From: Desulfobacterales bacterium | GTDB lineage: Bacteria > Desulfobacterota > Desulfobacteria > Desulfobacterales > Desulfobacteraceae | NCBI GenBank assembly: GCA_022361535.1 | Contig: JAKSAU010000845.1 | Location: forward strand, 1-19,759 | DNA: 19,759 nt | Direction: 5' to 3' | Shown here: one piece after another, positions 5,899 through 13,390 of the stretch | Layout of the letters: each line of letters begins with the position of its first letter | How positions within the stretch are numbered: position 1 is the stretch's first letter | Translations under genes and position numbers: made by a program | The notes under the pieces: model-generated | Seen by the model: the letters and a program-made list of their open reading frames with translations, nothing else | Told to the model about the DNA's origin: nothing | Databases searched by the model: none

Positions 5899-7032
5899 AT
5901 GACTGATTCTGCATTTATTGAACCTGATCTTGATTTTATTTCCCAGCTTAAATCCGGGGCCGGGCCAAACCTGAAAAAATGCTACCAATGTGCCACCTGT
6001 TCAGTTGTATGCAGCTTATCCCACGACGATAACCCCTTTCCAAGAAAAGAAATGATCCATGCGGCTTGGGGGTTAAAGGAAAGGCTTGTTGCTAACCCGG
6101 ACATCTGGCTGTGCTATAACTGTGGAGACTGCTCCCAATATTGTCCGAGAGATGCCCGGCCAGGTGATGTGCTGGGAACGCTCAGAACCATGGCCATCCG
6201 CAAATATTCAAAGCCTGCCATTTTTCACAAACTTGTGGGAGATATTAAGATGCTGCCGCTTTTGTTTATTATTCCTGCGGTCATCATTCTGGGGCTGGGG
6301 CTCGCGACCGGCTTGATGAATCCCGTGCCTGGTGACGGTCCCATTGTTTTTGCCAATTTTTTTCCGGTCCCATTGATTGAGATGATTTTTCTGCCGCTGT
6401 CTGCGGCCGTGGGATTGGTTTTTTTGTTTGGCATCCGGCGCTTTATTAAAGATATGCAGGCTACTTATTCGGCTTTAGGCAAGCCTGTTCCTGAAACGCT
6501 AGATATAAAAGAGTTTCTTATCACCATGGTGAAAAGGTTGCCTGAAATCATCCGCCACCAAAGGTTTTCAACCTGCTCGGAAAATAAGGGGCGCAAAGTA
6601 TCCCACATGATGGTCTCTTTTTCTTTTGTCAGCCTGGCGTTTGTGGCAGGTGCCTTTGTCTTTGCCCTTTATGTGCTCAACAGCCATGGACCGTATTCCC
6701 AGCTTAATCCGGTCAAGATCCTGGCAAATGTGTCGGGTATTGCTCTGATTGCAGGCAGCCTGATTTTGATCCGGGAACGCAAGAATGCAGAGAAGCAGGC
6801 CAGCAGTTATTTTGATTGGTATCTTTTAGGACTGGCATTGTTTTTAGGAATCACAGGCATGCTGACCCAGTGGCTCAGGCTTTTGGATATCCCCTGGGCA
6901 GCATATTCAATGTATTTTATCCACTTATTGTTTGCCTTTAACATGATGGCGTTCCTGCCTTATACCAAGTTGGCCCACCTGGTGTACAGGACGGTTGCCC
7001 AAGGGTATTACCACTACGTCAACAAAGACTGA
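5899..7032 (+). CDS. QmoC/HdrC-like membrane iron-sulfur cytochrome b subunit (orphan)
   Basis: The 377-aa protein combines a cytoplasmic double [4Fe-4S] ferredoxin domain and a membrane cytochrome b domain. The cluster ligands are CYQCATCSVVC (Cys28, 31, 34, 38) and CYNCGDCSQYC (Cys72, 75, 78, 82). About six hydrophobic segments follow (near 118-138, 160-180, 237-258, 275-291, 308-326, 336-354), with His219, His236, His342 and His360 as candidate haem ligands. This layout matches QmoC, the quinone-interacting subunit that passes electrons to APS reductase in sulfate reducers, and the NarI/HdrE-type family. In a normal qmo operon qmoA and qmoB lie immediately upstream; here there is only a TetR regulator, so the soluble partner is unknown. 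ATG 5899 follows AAGGAG by six bases; a GTG one codon earlier is also possible. Confidence 0.85.
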   Translation: MTDSAFIEPDLDFISQLKSGAGPNLKKCYQCATCSVVCSLSHDDNPFPRKEMIHAAWGLKERLVANPDIWLCYNCGDCSQYCPRDARPGDVLGTLRTMAIRKYSKPAIFHKLVGDIKMLPLLFIIPAVIILGLGLATGLMNPVPGDGPIVFANFFPVPLIEMIFLPLSAAVGLVFLFGIRRFIKDMQATYSALGKPVPETLDIKEFLITMVKRLPEIIRHQRFSTCSENKGRKVSHMMVSFSFVSLAFVAGAFVFALYVLNSHGPYSQLNPVKILANVSGIALIAGSLILIRERKNAEKQASSYFDWYLLGLALFLGITGMLTQWLRLLDIPWAAYSMYFIHLLFAFNMMAFLPYTKLAHLVYRTVAQGYYHYVNKD

Positions 7033-7040
7033 TTGATTTT

Positions 7041-7064
7041 GGGGCGGTTATCCCCGGCCGCCCC
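7041..7064. terminator. GC hairpin between convergent genes (weak terminator candidate)
   Basis: GGGGCGG (7041-7047) pairs with CCGCCCC (7058-7064) around a ten-base loop, just after the stop of the qmoC-like gene and overlapping the end of the rhomboid gene. There is no T-run on the 3' side in either direction, so termination by this hairpin alone is doubtful. Confidence 0.35.
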
Positions 7065-7593
7065 GGAAGAAACCGTAGGCTGCACCCATAAACCCGCCTG
7101 CCAGATGGCTGAACTGGGATACCTGGTCAATTTTAAGGATGGCTGCGACTTCAGATCCGATGAATATGACAGCAACCAGGATAAAGGTTAAAGGGATCTC
7201 TTTTGCCCTGAAATTGGAAAAGGAACTGAGCAAAATCATCATAAAGGCAAGGCCGCTTCCCCCGATCAAAGTGGTAGAGAAAACTGCAGCATTGACAAGA
7301 GCCGTGGTTGCGGCCGTCACAACCATCATTTCAAGCAGCTTCCAGGATCGGTATTTTTCTTCAAGCAAAGGGCCGACTAAAAGAATTATCATGAGATTAC
7401 CCATAAGGTGTTGCCAGTTTGCATGGGCCAGGACGTGGGTTACAAGGCGCAGGTAAAACTGTGGCTGGGAAAAAGAAAGATAGCTTGGCGAGGACAGGCT
7501 CAACCCTAAGGTTTTGCTTACAGGCAGCATCAGGCATACAATGGCTAAAATGGCGTAGGTCAGGATAACAGGGGCATTATATCTAATTTTCAT
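7048..7593 (-). CDS. rhomboid-family intramembrane serine protease
   Basis: The 181-aa protein is a compact six-helix rhomboid. Catalytic features are visible: HANWQHLMGN (His57, His62, Asn66) in the second helix, GGSG with nucleophile Ser113, and FSHLAGG with His163 as the catalytic histidine. There is no extra domain beyond the core. Members cleave single-pass membrane proteins within the lipid bilayer; the substrate here is unknown. ATG 7593 has an AAAGGAT site about seven bases upstream and a good promoter at 7624-7652. It converges with the qmoC-like gene with 15 bases between stops, and diverges from the HD-domain gene. Confidence 0.9.
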   Translation of the reverse strand: MKIRYNAPVILTYAILAIVCLMLPVSKTLGLSLSSPSYLSFSQPQFYLRLVTHVLAHANWQHLMGNLMIILLVGPLLEEKYRSWKLLEMMVVTAATTALVNAAVFSTTLIGGSGLAFMMILLSSFSNFRAKEIPLTFILVAVIFIGSEVAAILKIDQVSQFSHLAGGFMGAAYGFFRGGRG

Positions 7594-7623
7594 GGCAGAT
7601 CCTTTAGCTTATCAGTTTGAGCG

Positions 7624-7652
7624 GTTATACCTGCAACCTGTAACTGGGTCAA
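7624..7652 (-). promoter_or_regulatory. sigma70-type promoter for the rhomboid gene
   Basis: On the minus strand TTGACC (7647-7652) and TATAAC (7624-7629) are separated by 17 bases and lie 31 bases before the rhomboid start codon. Confidence 0.7.
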
Positions 7653-7687
7653 GTTTGAACCACAGGGCGATTGTAAATGCAGACACC

Positions 7688-7767
7688 GGCTCGTTTATCC
7701 TAAGAAACGACTGATGAATTTTTTTCAAAAAATGCGCCTGATGCCTTTTTCTTAGGATAAGCGAGCC
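7688..7767. repeat. long near-perfect inverted repeat in a divergent intergenic region
   Basis: The 20-base arms 7688-7707 (GGCTCGTTTATCCTAAGAAA) and 7748-7767 are complementary at 19 of 20 positions around a 40-base AT-rich loop. The 283-base gap 7594-7876 otherwise holds only the two divergent promoters and no supported gene. The element could be a small non-autonomous repeat, a structured RNA or a regulator site; it is not placed to terminate either gene. Confidence 0.7.
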
Positions 7768-7804
7768 TTCTTGCAAGTGGTAGATCAGTTTGCCATTCGC
7801 TAAC

Positions 7805-7833
7805 TTGACAGTTGGTGACACCGGGGCTAGACT
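7805..7833 (+). promoter_or_regulatory. sigma70-type promoter for the HD-domain gene
   Basis: TTGACA (7805-7810) and TAGACT (7828-7833) are spaced by 17 bases, 43 bases before the HD-domain start codon. Confidence 0.6.
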
Positions 7834-7876
7834 CAATGGTGAAAAGTCCAAATAGAAGCCATGGAAGAGATGCTGC

Positions 7877-8668
7877 ATGACTGAAGATGATCTGATACGT
7901 GTTCAAGACAGGTTTTACACCTATACCAATGTGTTTGTAGAGAAGGCAGCCGACCCTTATCCATATATCTTGAAACAGGAACACACAATGAGGGTGTGTG
8001 ATAATATCCGCATGCTTAGCCGGTCCCTTAACCTCTCTTCGAATACTATGCGTCTTGCTGTGGCCGCAGCCATGGTACATGATATGGGGCGGTTCCCCCA
8101 GTTTGACACCTTTGGTACTTTTTCCGATGGCCAATCAAAAAATCATGGTTCGCTTGGAGCAAAGGTTTTGGTCCGTCATGACATTTTAAAAGGTATTCCC
8201 AAAACAGAGAAACAGCTGATATTAAGGGCAGTGGTTCTTCACAACCGTCCAAGACTGCCATTGGGGCTTGAAAGTGACTTAGATCTGATCGCACGGCTGC
8301 TCAGGGATGCAGATAAGATAGATATTTATGGTGTCATGAAAGACCATTATCAAAGTGTTGAGTCAGGAAATGGTTTTATCACCCATGATCTATCAGATGA
8401 CGGCAGAGTTTCTCATGATCTTGTTATGCATCTTTTAAACAAACAGCGTCTTGATTTTAACAGGGTCATCACTTTAAATGACATGAAGGTATTTCAGCTC
8501 GGTATGGTGTTTGACTTGAATTTTCCGGCCACGGCAAAAGCTGTCAAGGATCTTGGTATCATCCCGGCCATTGTCTTTTCTATGCCTGCTGATTCTTTGC
8601 TTGACGAATTGTCACGAACTATTGAATCATATCTTATGAAACTGTCTGCAGACTTGGCGGATAATTAG
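7877..8668 (+). CDS. HD-domain metal-dependent phosphohydrolase
   Basis: This 263-aa protein has the HD-superfamily metal site in order: His36 (QEHTMRV), His68-Asp69 (MVHDMGRF), further histidines at 90 (NHG) and 122 (LHN), and Asp144 (RDADKIDI). The order H...HD...H...D is that of HD phosphohydrolases acting on nucleotides or cyclic nucleotides. No sensor, GGDEF or RelA/SpoT synthetase domain is attached and it lacks the GYP motif of HD-GYP phosphodiesterases, so its substrate is open. The start ATG has a modest GAAGAG site and its own promoter. The stop overlaps the stop of the convergent EamA transporter by four bases, with no terminator between them, so the 3' ends of the two transcripts probably overlap. 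Confidence 0.87.
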   Translation: MTEDDLIRVQDRFYTYTNVFVEKAADPYPYILKQEHTMRVCDNIRMLSRSLNLSSNTMRLAVAAAMVHDMGRFPQFDTFGTFSDGQSKNHGSLGAKVLVRHDILKGIPKTEKQLILRAVVLHNRPRLPLGLESDLDLIARLLRDADKIDIYGVMKDHYQSVESGNGFITHDLSDDGRVSHDLVMHLLNKQRLDFNRVITLNDMKVFQLGMVFDLNFPATAKAVKDLGIIPAIVFSMPADSLLDELSRTIESYLMKLSADLADN

Positions 8669-9549
8669 TTGATGATTGCAAGATAGGCGCCTGTTACAGC
8701 AAGGCAGATGGCTATAATTTTTTGACCTGTCATTTTTTCTTTGAGCCATAGCCAAGCCAGGATAAATATAAAGATGGTGCACATCTGGTTGAGAACGGCT
8801 GCTCTGGATGCTGTCGTGTATTTCATACCTGCTACCCAGAAGAGCAGGGCAATGTAGTTGCCGCATACAGATGCCGGAAACGCTGTGACCCAGGCTTTCG
8901 AAAATTTGATCTCTTCCATGAACTGCCGCCGCTTGGGGTGACAGGCAACAATGGCGGCCAATGAAATGCATCCTGCCACAACCCTGACCAAGGTGGCCCA
9001 AAATACATTGCTATGATCCAAAACATCCTTGGCTATGACAATCCCCAGGGCCAGGAAAACCATGGCCAGTACACCTGCAAAAATTCCACCTGCAATGGTA
9101 TCTGTCTTTTTGTTTTTTGACTTCAGGGGTTTTGAAGGGATTGAACCTACCAATATAGCAGACATTACAAGGATGCTGCCGAAAACTCCCCATGGCCCCA
9201 TACGCTCTCCTAAAAGAATAAAAGAAAAGAACAGGACACAAGGCAGGTATAGGCATTCAACAACAGCAACCATGCTGGCTCCCAACCGGTTTAGAGCTGT
9301 AAAAAAGCAGACATCAGCCAAGGTGATTCCTAAAAACCCAGACAAGGACAAAACCCACCAGGTCCGGGCATCCACATCCGGAAAAATGGGGATATCAAGT
9401 ACAATCATGGTTATACTGATCAAAACCATGGCTACAATACTTTTATAGATATTCAGGGTGATAGGAGAGAAGGTGTCACCTGCTTTTTTGAACAGGATAA
9501 CAGCAACAGCCCAGAAAAAAGCGGAACTCAGCGCAAAAACAGATCCCAT
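8665..9549 (-). CDS. EamA/DMT-family transporter
   Basis: The 294-aa protein has ten hydrophobic segments arranged as two EamA repeats of five helices; it opens with MGSVFALSSAFFWAVAVILF and ends with a helix LAVTGAYLAIIN. The family exports or exchanges amino acids, nucleotide-sugars and other metabolites across the inner membrane; the substrate cannot be read from sequence. A Lys-rich loop (KPLKSKNKK, about 138-146) separates the halves. Start ATG 9549 has an AGGA site nine bases upstream. It lies 24 bases downstream of the MaoC-like gene, so the two are likely co-transcribed. Confidence 0.88.
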   Translation of the reverse strand: MGSVFALSSAFFWAVAVILFKKAGDTFSPITLNIYKSIVAMVLISITMIVLDIPIFPDVDARTWWVLSLSGFLGITLADVCFFTALNRLGASMVAVVECLYLPCVLFFSFILLGERMGPWGVFGSILVMSAILVGSIPSKPLKSKNKKTDTIAGGIFAGVLAMVFLALGIVIAKDVLDHSNVFWATLVRVVAGCISLAAIVACHPKRRQFMEEIKFSKAWVTAFPASVCGNYIALLFWVAGMKYTTASRAAVLNQMCTIFIFILAWLWLKEKMTGQKIIAICLAVTGAYLAIIN

Positions 9550-9573
9550 ATTATTAATTCCTATAGCCGCAGA

Positions 9574-10539
9574 TTAAGCAGGTGTCTTTAAATACCGGTA
9601 CGTGCCTTTCAAGTGGGGTACTCCCGTATCCTTGTCCCGAAGCTCAAATGCCGCCTCTGTGCCAGTGAACTCATATCCCAGGGTAATGGTCGCAGGCATG
9701 AAAATCGGCAGTTTGAGTGCACCTTCCATGCCGGACAGCTCTGGAAATCCTGCTGCTTTTTCAAGGCTGGCACCAGCCCTTGCAAGACTCCACATACCAT
9801 GGGCAATGGCCTGTTTGAAACCAATGAATTTTGCAGTCCATCCATAAAGATGGTGAGGATTATAGTCTCGGGAAACAGCTGCATACTTTCTCCCTGTGTT
9901 CTCCGGCACCTGGATGGTTTCCATGATGGGAAGGGGTGTATCCGGTTCCCTTTGCTTTTTTTCTTTTTTCTGTTTGGTTTTGGCCCGGGTAAAATAGGTG
10001 GCAATACCCTGCCAGATCAGGTCTGTTTCATCCGGATCTGATTTTATATCTGATCCTGAACCCCGGCTGCCTGCAGGTACGGCTTCCATGAGAACCCGGG
10101 TGTGAATTCCTTTTTCAGTTTGGGTCATATCCAGAAGCCGGCAGAAAAGATCCAAAGGCTGGTCCGGCGACAACGGCTGCTTAAGTTCATATGACTGTCC
10201 GACCTGGATAAGGCCCATGGGGCTTATGGGAAAAAAAGAAGAGCCAATGAACTTAGACACCACACCGATGAACAGAATTTGGATAAAAGGAGCAGGGACA
10301 GTTTGCTCTCCGGTCTTATATCCGCATACTTGTTTGAATGTTTCAAGTTTATCGCTGTCAATGGTTACTCCCGGATAAACCACGCATTTGTTTTCCAAAG
10401 TAGTGCCAGGCACAAGAGTGGTGGGCCGGACCATAGACAGACAGATCAACTTGGCAAACAGGCTTGGGACGCCGGGCAGTTTATCCATGAAAATAACATC
10501 TGTAGGGCCGGAAGGGGCAAAGATGGCATCCTGAGTCAT
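9574..10539 (-). CDS. MaoC-type (R)-specific hydratase/hot-dog fold protein
   Basis: The C-terminal half of this 321-aa protein is a MaoC-like hydratase 2 domain: YAAVSRDYNPHH (219-230), where Asp225 and His230 match the catalytic Asp and His of the S.D.NP.H signature, followed by AIAHGMW (244-250). The N-terminal half (about 30-185) looks like a second, degenerate hot-dog domain without the signature, giving a double hot-dog enzyme; a charged Lys-rich linker (187-198) joins them. Members hydrate trans-2-enoyl-CoA to (R)-3-hydroxyacyl-CoA in fatty-acid or polyester metabolism. ATG 10539 has an AGGA site. Its promoter lies at 10572-10599 and the EamA transporter follows in the same operon. Substrate chain length is unknown. 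Confidence 0.85.
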   Translation of the reverse strand: MTQDAIFAPSGPTDVIFMDKLPGVPSLFAKLICLSMVRPTTLVPGTTLENKCVVYPGVTIDSDKLETFKQVCGYKTGEQTVPAPFIQILFIGVVSKFIGSSFFPISPMGLIQVGQSYELKQPLSPDQPLDLFCRLLDMTQTEKGIHTRVLMEAVPAGSRGSGSDIKSDPDETDLIWQGIATYFTRAKTKQKKEKKQREPDTPLPIMETIQVPENTGRKYAAVSRDYNPHHLYGWTAKFIGFKQAIAHGMWSLARAGASLEKAAGFPELSGMEGALKLPIFMPATITLGYEFTGTEAAFELRDKDTGVPHLKGTYRYLKTPA

Positions 10540-10571
10540 AAGCTAATCCTGTAATAATAGAGAAAAATGAC

Positions 10572-10599
10572 ATCCTAACATGTTTGATGGTGGTGTCAA
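10572..10599 (-). promoter_or_regulatory. candidate promoter for the MaoC-EamA operon
   Basis: On the minus strand TTGACA (10594-10599) lies 16 bases from TAGGAT (10572-10577), which also has a TG one base upstream as in extended -10 elements. It is 33 bases before the MaoC start codon. Confidence 0.5.
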
Positions 10600-10600
10600 T

Positions 10601-10630
10601 ATAGACGCGTATGGAATAGACGCGTATGGA
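10601..10630. repeat. tandem duplication of a 15-bp unit
   Basis: ATAGACGCGTATGGA occurs twice head to tail with no mismatch, just upstream of the MaoC promoter and between two minus-strand genes. It probably arose by replication slippage; a regulatory role is possible because of its position just upstream of the -35. Confidence 0.9.
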
Positions 10631-10687
10631 ATCGAAACTGGCGTTATCTGCTTGCCAGTCGAACAGTCTTTGTTCAATTATAAAGCA

Positions 10688-12634
10688 CTACAAGGGAGGT
10701 CTGCTTCTTTTTCTAAAACGGTCGAGTATCTCCTGCTGCCAGTCTTCAGCATAACCGTCTGCCTCGGGCACATGGCTGTTGTGTTGGGTATGGGCGAAGT
10801 TGATCCGGATAAAATCTCTGAACCGCTTGGCTATAATTGCCTGGATTCTATGGTCGAGCCGTGAATACATGGCATCGTCAATTTCATTAAAGTCAAAGAA
10901 GATTGCCAGGTGGTTGATAAGGCTCTGGTCAATCATGTCCTCGGGCTCGCAGATGACCATGTTTACAAGGTCTACAATACCGGTACGGATGATTTTTTTC
11001 ATCGAAGCTAACTGCTCATCAGTCCAGAAAATCCGGTTCCTGTCCATAGAAAGTTCACACCGGTCTTCACCGATAAGATTTATCCGGCCGATAATGTTCT
11101 GCCGGGCCCCTTCAGGTAAAAGATTGTCAGTCTGGGTAACAAAGATGCCGTCCTGGAAAATAGAGATTCCTCCCCTGGCGTAATCCAGTCCGTAAAGGGT
11201 ATCTGTTGCTTTTTTTGCCTTTAAAAAAAGATGGCCCTCAGCATCTTTGAATTTAAGCGGTGCCACAAAATCCCTGCCGGTCCGGTTTGTTATCTCATAA
11301 GGGAAGGTCTCTTTGCCGATGATGCTGGTCCGGGCTTGGTGATCGGTGAGAGTGACCGGAATGGAGAGAAAGCGTAAATTATTTTTCAGGTAACAGACAT
11401 AATCCATATTGCGTGAAAAGCTTATGTTGGAAGGGCTAAGGAAAAGGATCACTTCAGTGCCGTTTTCCATGGGCTCCTGAGAAATTTTGACATCAAAATA
11501 ATCTTCAAGTGTATGAATGGTTATGATCATGCCGGGGCCGTTGTTTTTCCGGGTCCGGATTTCAACCTGATCCGCTGCCAGGAAGCTGGATAAGAATCCG
11601 ATGCCGAACTTGGAGATGAAATGGCAGTCCATCCTGCTTTTATGAAGGGTCTTAAGGTCCCCCGACTGATAAAAGGAGATACCCACTTTTAAGAAGTACT
11701 TTTCAATCCACTGCCGGTCCATGCCGATGCCGTTATCTTTAAACCGGATGGTTTTATACTCGGGATCAAATTGAATGGCGATTTCAGGGTTGTGGTCCGG
11801 CTCAAAGATTCTTTTCAGATTACAGGCATCCACAGCATTTTGAACCAGTTCCCTTAAAAATACCCTTTGGTCTGAGTAGAGTCGGTTGCCGGTAAGCAGT
11901 TTCAGGGCTGCCATGGAATCCACTGAAAATTTCATATCCATTGGTGTGTATCCCTGGGCTGCGATCTCAAAGATAATATCGGAATAAAGAAACCTCGGAC
12001 TGACCTTTGTGTTGGCCTGGTGAAGCATTTTTTGAACCCTGGTTTCATGATGTTTGAGCACCTGGTGGACACTTGGGCGGGAGCAGGTGATTCTCAGTCG
12101 GATGGTGCCTGGCAAAAAGGGGTGGGGGCCTGCTGTTGAAAGACCAAAACAGGTTAAAAACTCATCAAAGGATATCTGTTCTGTTTCGACCAGGTTTTGT
12201 AAAACGGTCTGTGCTGTAGTGGGATGAGTAAGATCCAGAGCAAGCGCCAGACAGATGCTTTCTTTGATTAAAGGCAGGTTGATGGACTGTCCATTGTACT
12301 GGAGCGGCTCGTTGATGTGTTCTTTTTCAGGGTTGCGAACCGCACTGAAGATGGCTGTGAGAATCCTTATCTGGTCTCTATCAGTAGTCCAGGCTTGTAA
12401 CTGCTGCGCCATTTTTTCGGGGCTGCTTTCTTCTGACATGAAGCTGCCTGCACTGAGAAAATATATGTTCCAGGGGGTAAGGCCCAGGATCTGCTGCTGC
12501 TCATCATCCAGGAGAAAATCGGACAAGATGCCAATGATCCGGTCTGCCCGGTGTTTCGAATCTTTAAATATATTTGCCAGCGCATTTAACTGCTGCTTTT
12601 GGTCATCCGTGAGATGATCTGAAAGATGTGTCAC
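10688..12634 (-). CDS. Hsp90-like GHKL ATPase with an unassigned N-terminal region
   Basis: The 648-aa protein carries a Bergerat ATP-binding fold of Hsp90 type at about residues 245-400: LYSDQRVFLRELVQNAVDAC (N-box with Glu262 and Asn266), DNGIGM (300-305), SKFGIGF (341-347, lid glycine motif) and NGTEV (391-395). The spelling of the first motif is strikingly like HtpG. Downstream residues (400-560) resemble the Hsp90 middle domain. Unlike HtpG, where the ATPase is at the very N-terminus, here about 235 residues precede it; they include LALALDLTHPTT (129-140), reminiscent of a helix in HD-associated domains, but lack a visible metal site. GTG 12634 follows AGGAGG by four bases. It has its own promoter and no co-directional partner. 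It may be a chaperone-like or stress/defence ATPase; the role is not known. Confidence 0.82.
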   Translation of the reverse strand: MTHLSDHLTDDQKQQLNALANIFKDSKHRADRIIGILSDFLLDDEQQQILGLTPWNIYFLSAGSFMSEESSPEKMAQQLQAWTTDRDQIRILTAIFSAVRNPEKEHINEPLQYNGQSINLPLIKESICLALALDLTHPTTAQTVLQNLVETEQISFDEFLTCFGLSTAGPHPFLPGTIRLRITCSRPSVHQVLKHHETRVQKMLHQANTKVSPRFLYSDIIFEIAAQGYTPMDMKFSVDSMAALKLLTGNRLYSDQRVFLRELVQNAVDACNLKRIFEPDHNPEIAIQFDPEYKTIRFKDNGIGMDRQWIEKYFLKVGISFYQSGDLKTLHKSRMDCHFISKFGIGFLSSFLAADQVEIRTRKNNGPGMIITIHTLEDYFDVKISQEPMENGTEVILFLSPSNISFSRNMDYVCYLKNNLRFLSIPVTLTDHQARTSIIGKETFPYEITNRTGRDFVAPLKFKDAEGHLFLKAKKATDTLYGLDYARGGISIFQDGIFVTQTDNLLPEGARQNIIGRINLIGEDRCELSMDRNRIFWTDEQLASMKKIIRTGIVDLVNMVICEPEDMIDQSLINHLAIFFDFNEIDDAMYSRLDHRIQAIIAKRFRDFIRINFAHTQHNSHVPEADGYAEDWQQEILDRFRKRSRPPL

Positions 12635-12688
12635 TCAGCCTCCTGAAAAGGATAATAATTGGTTATACCACCATGTGGCACAAAAGGC

Positions 12689-12718
12689 ATTTTATGAGAG
12701 AAGTTATGTCCTTGTCAA
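12689..12718 (-). promoter_or_regulatory. sigma70-type promoter for the Hsp90-like gene
   Basis: On the minus strand TTGACA (12713-12718) and TAAAAT (12689-12694) are separated by 18 bases and lie 54 bases before the GTG start. Confidence 0.72.
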
Positions 12719-13390
12719 GCAATGCTATTGCAGCATCGCAAACCTGTGAGGTCAGATGCTGATATGCTCTATGACCCAGAGGGACTTCAAGTCTGAGTAT
12801 AAAGCCCTAAAGGTTTTTAAAACCCACCACAGACCTTCCTTTTTTTAAGCTGACCTTGTCCGGCAAGGAATGGGTGGCAGATTGTCTGCAGCACCTTTGG
12901 GGCAAAATAGTAAAGGCGTCAACTTTGAAGAAGTGAATAATAGCAAAACGATACAGATCGGGATATCGATGGAGAAACACCGACAAACGAAAGCCTTAAG
13001 GTGCTCAGTGAGGTTTCATTAGGTTTCCGAAAAACCTGATTTGAATTGAAACGATAACGTGAAGCTGCAACGCACTCATCAAATCCGGAAAGCCAATAAA
13101 AATAAGCGCTTATTTATATTCACCCTTAAAAACAATGTTTTTTTAAAATATAAACGTTTTTAGTTGACCCTGTTCGGTAATGGGTATAAGAGCATTGTCG
13201 AATTGCAAAAATGACAAGGGATTTTTAAGATTTACGAAATTTACAATCCATCAAGTGATTAAAATATTGTAAGCTGCCCCATAAAAATGTTATTTTACTT
13301 CTTAATTCATAACCAGTTACACCCAAATACAAGACCTGTAAATCTATTACGATACTCACCCCTCAACTACGCGATGCGTAAGGAGACCTC
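12719..13390. other. gene-free region upstream of the glutamate dehydrogenases
   Basis: I find no gene with codon-like composition and a ribosome binding site in this 670-base stretch. It holds a perfect 16-bp palindrome (13100-13115), imperfect direct repeats of about 24 bases (12842-12866 and 13157-13180), and a short hairpin AGGTTT-CCGAA-AAACCT near 13019-13035 without a T-run. A weak promoter-like pair, TTGACC (13164-13169) and TATAAG (13185-13190), has only a 15-base spacer. A 42-codon open stretch (about 12811-12936) has no start signal. The downstream half is distinctly AT-rich, as expected for a promoter region serving the plus-strand dehydrogenases. Confidence 0.6.
13100..13115. promoter_or_regulatory. 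perfect 16-bp palindrome, possible operator
   Basis: AAATAAGCGCTTATTT is a perfect inverted repeat with no spacer about 275 bases before the NAD-glutamate dehydrogenase start. There is no T-run, so it is more likely a protein-binding site than a terminator. Confidence 0.45.

Noticed and set aside
5899..7032. Part of a complete qmoABC operon
   Set aside because: The upstream gene is a TetR regulator and the downstream gene is a convergent rhomboid protease; no qmoA or qmoB is in the window.
7612..8134. Minus-strand open frames of 88 and 144 aa
   Set aside because: They cross the inverted repeat and the HD-domain promoter and run antisense to the HD-domain coding region; no ribosome binding sites and no protein-like pattern.
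10580..10864. 94-aa plus-strand open frame starting in the tandem repeat
   Set aside because: Most of it is antisense to the 3' end of the Hsp90-like gene and its start lies in a slippage repeat.
10688..12634. htpG
   Set aside because: The ATPase domain is preceded by about 235 residues absent from HtpG.
12811..12936. Open stretch of 42 codons in the GDH upstream region, considered as a gene remnant
   Set aside because: It has no start or ribosome binding site and the translation resembles nothing I recognise; chance is sufficient.
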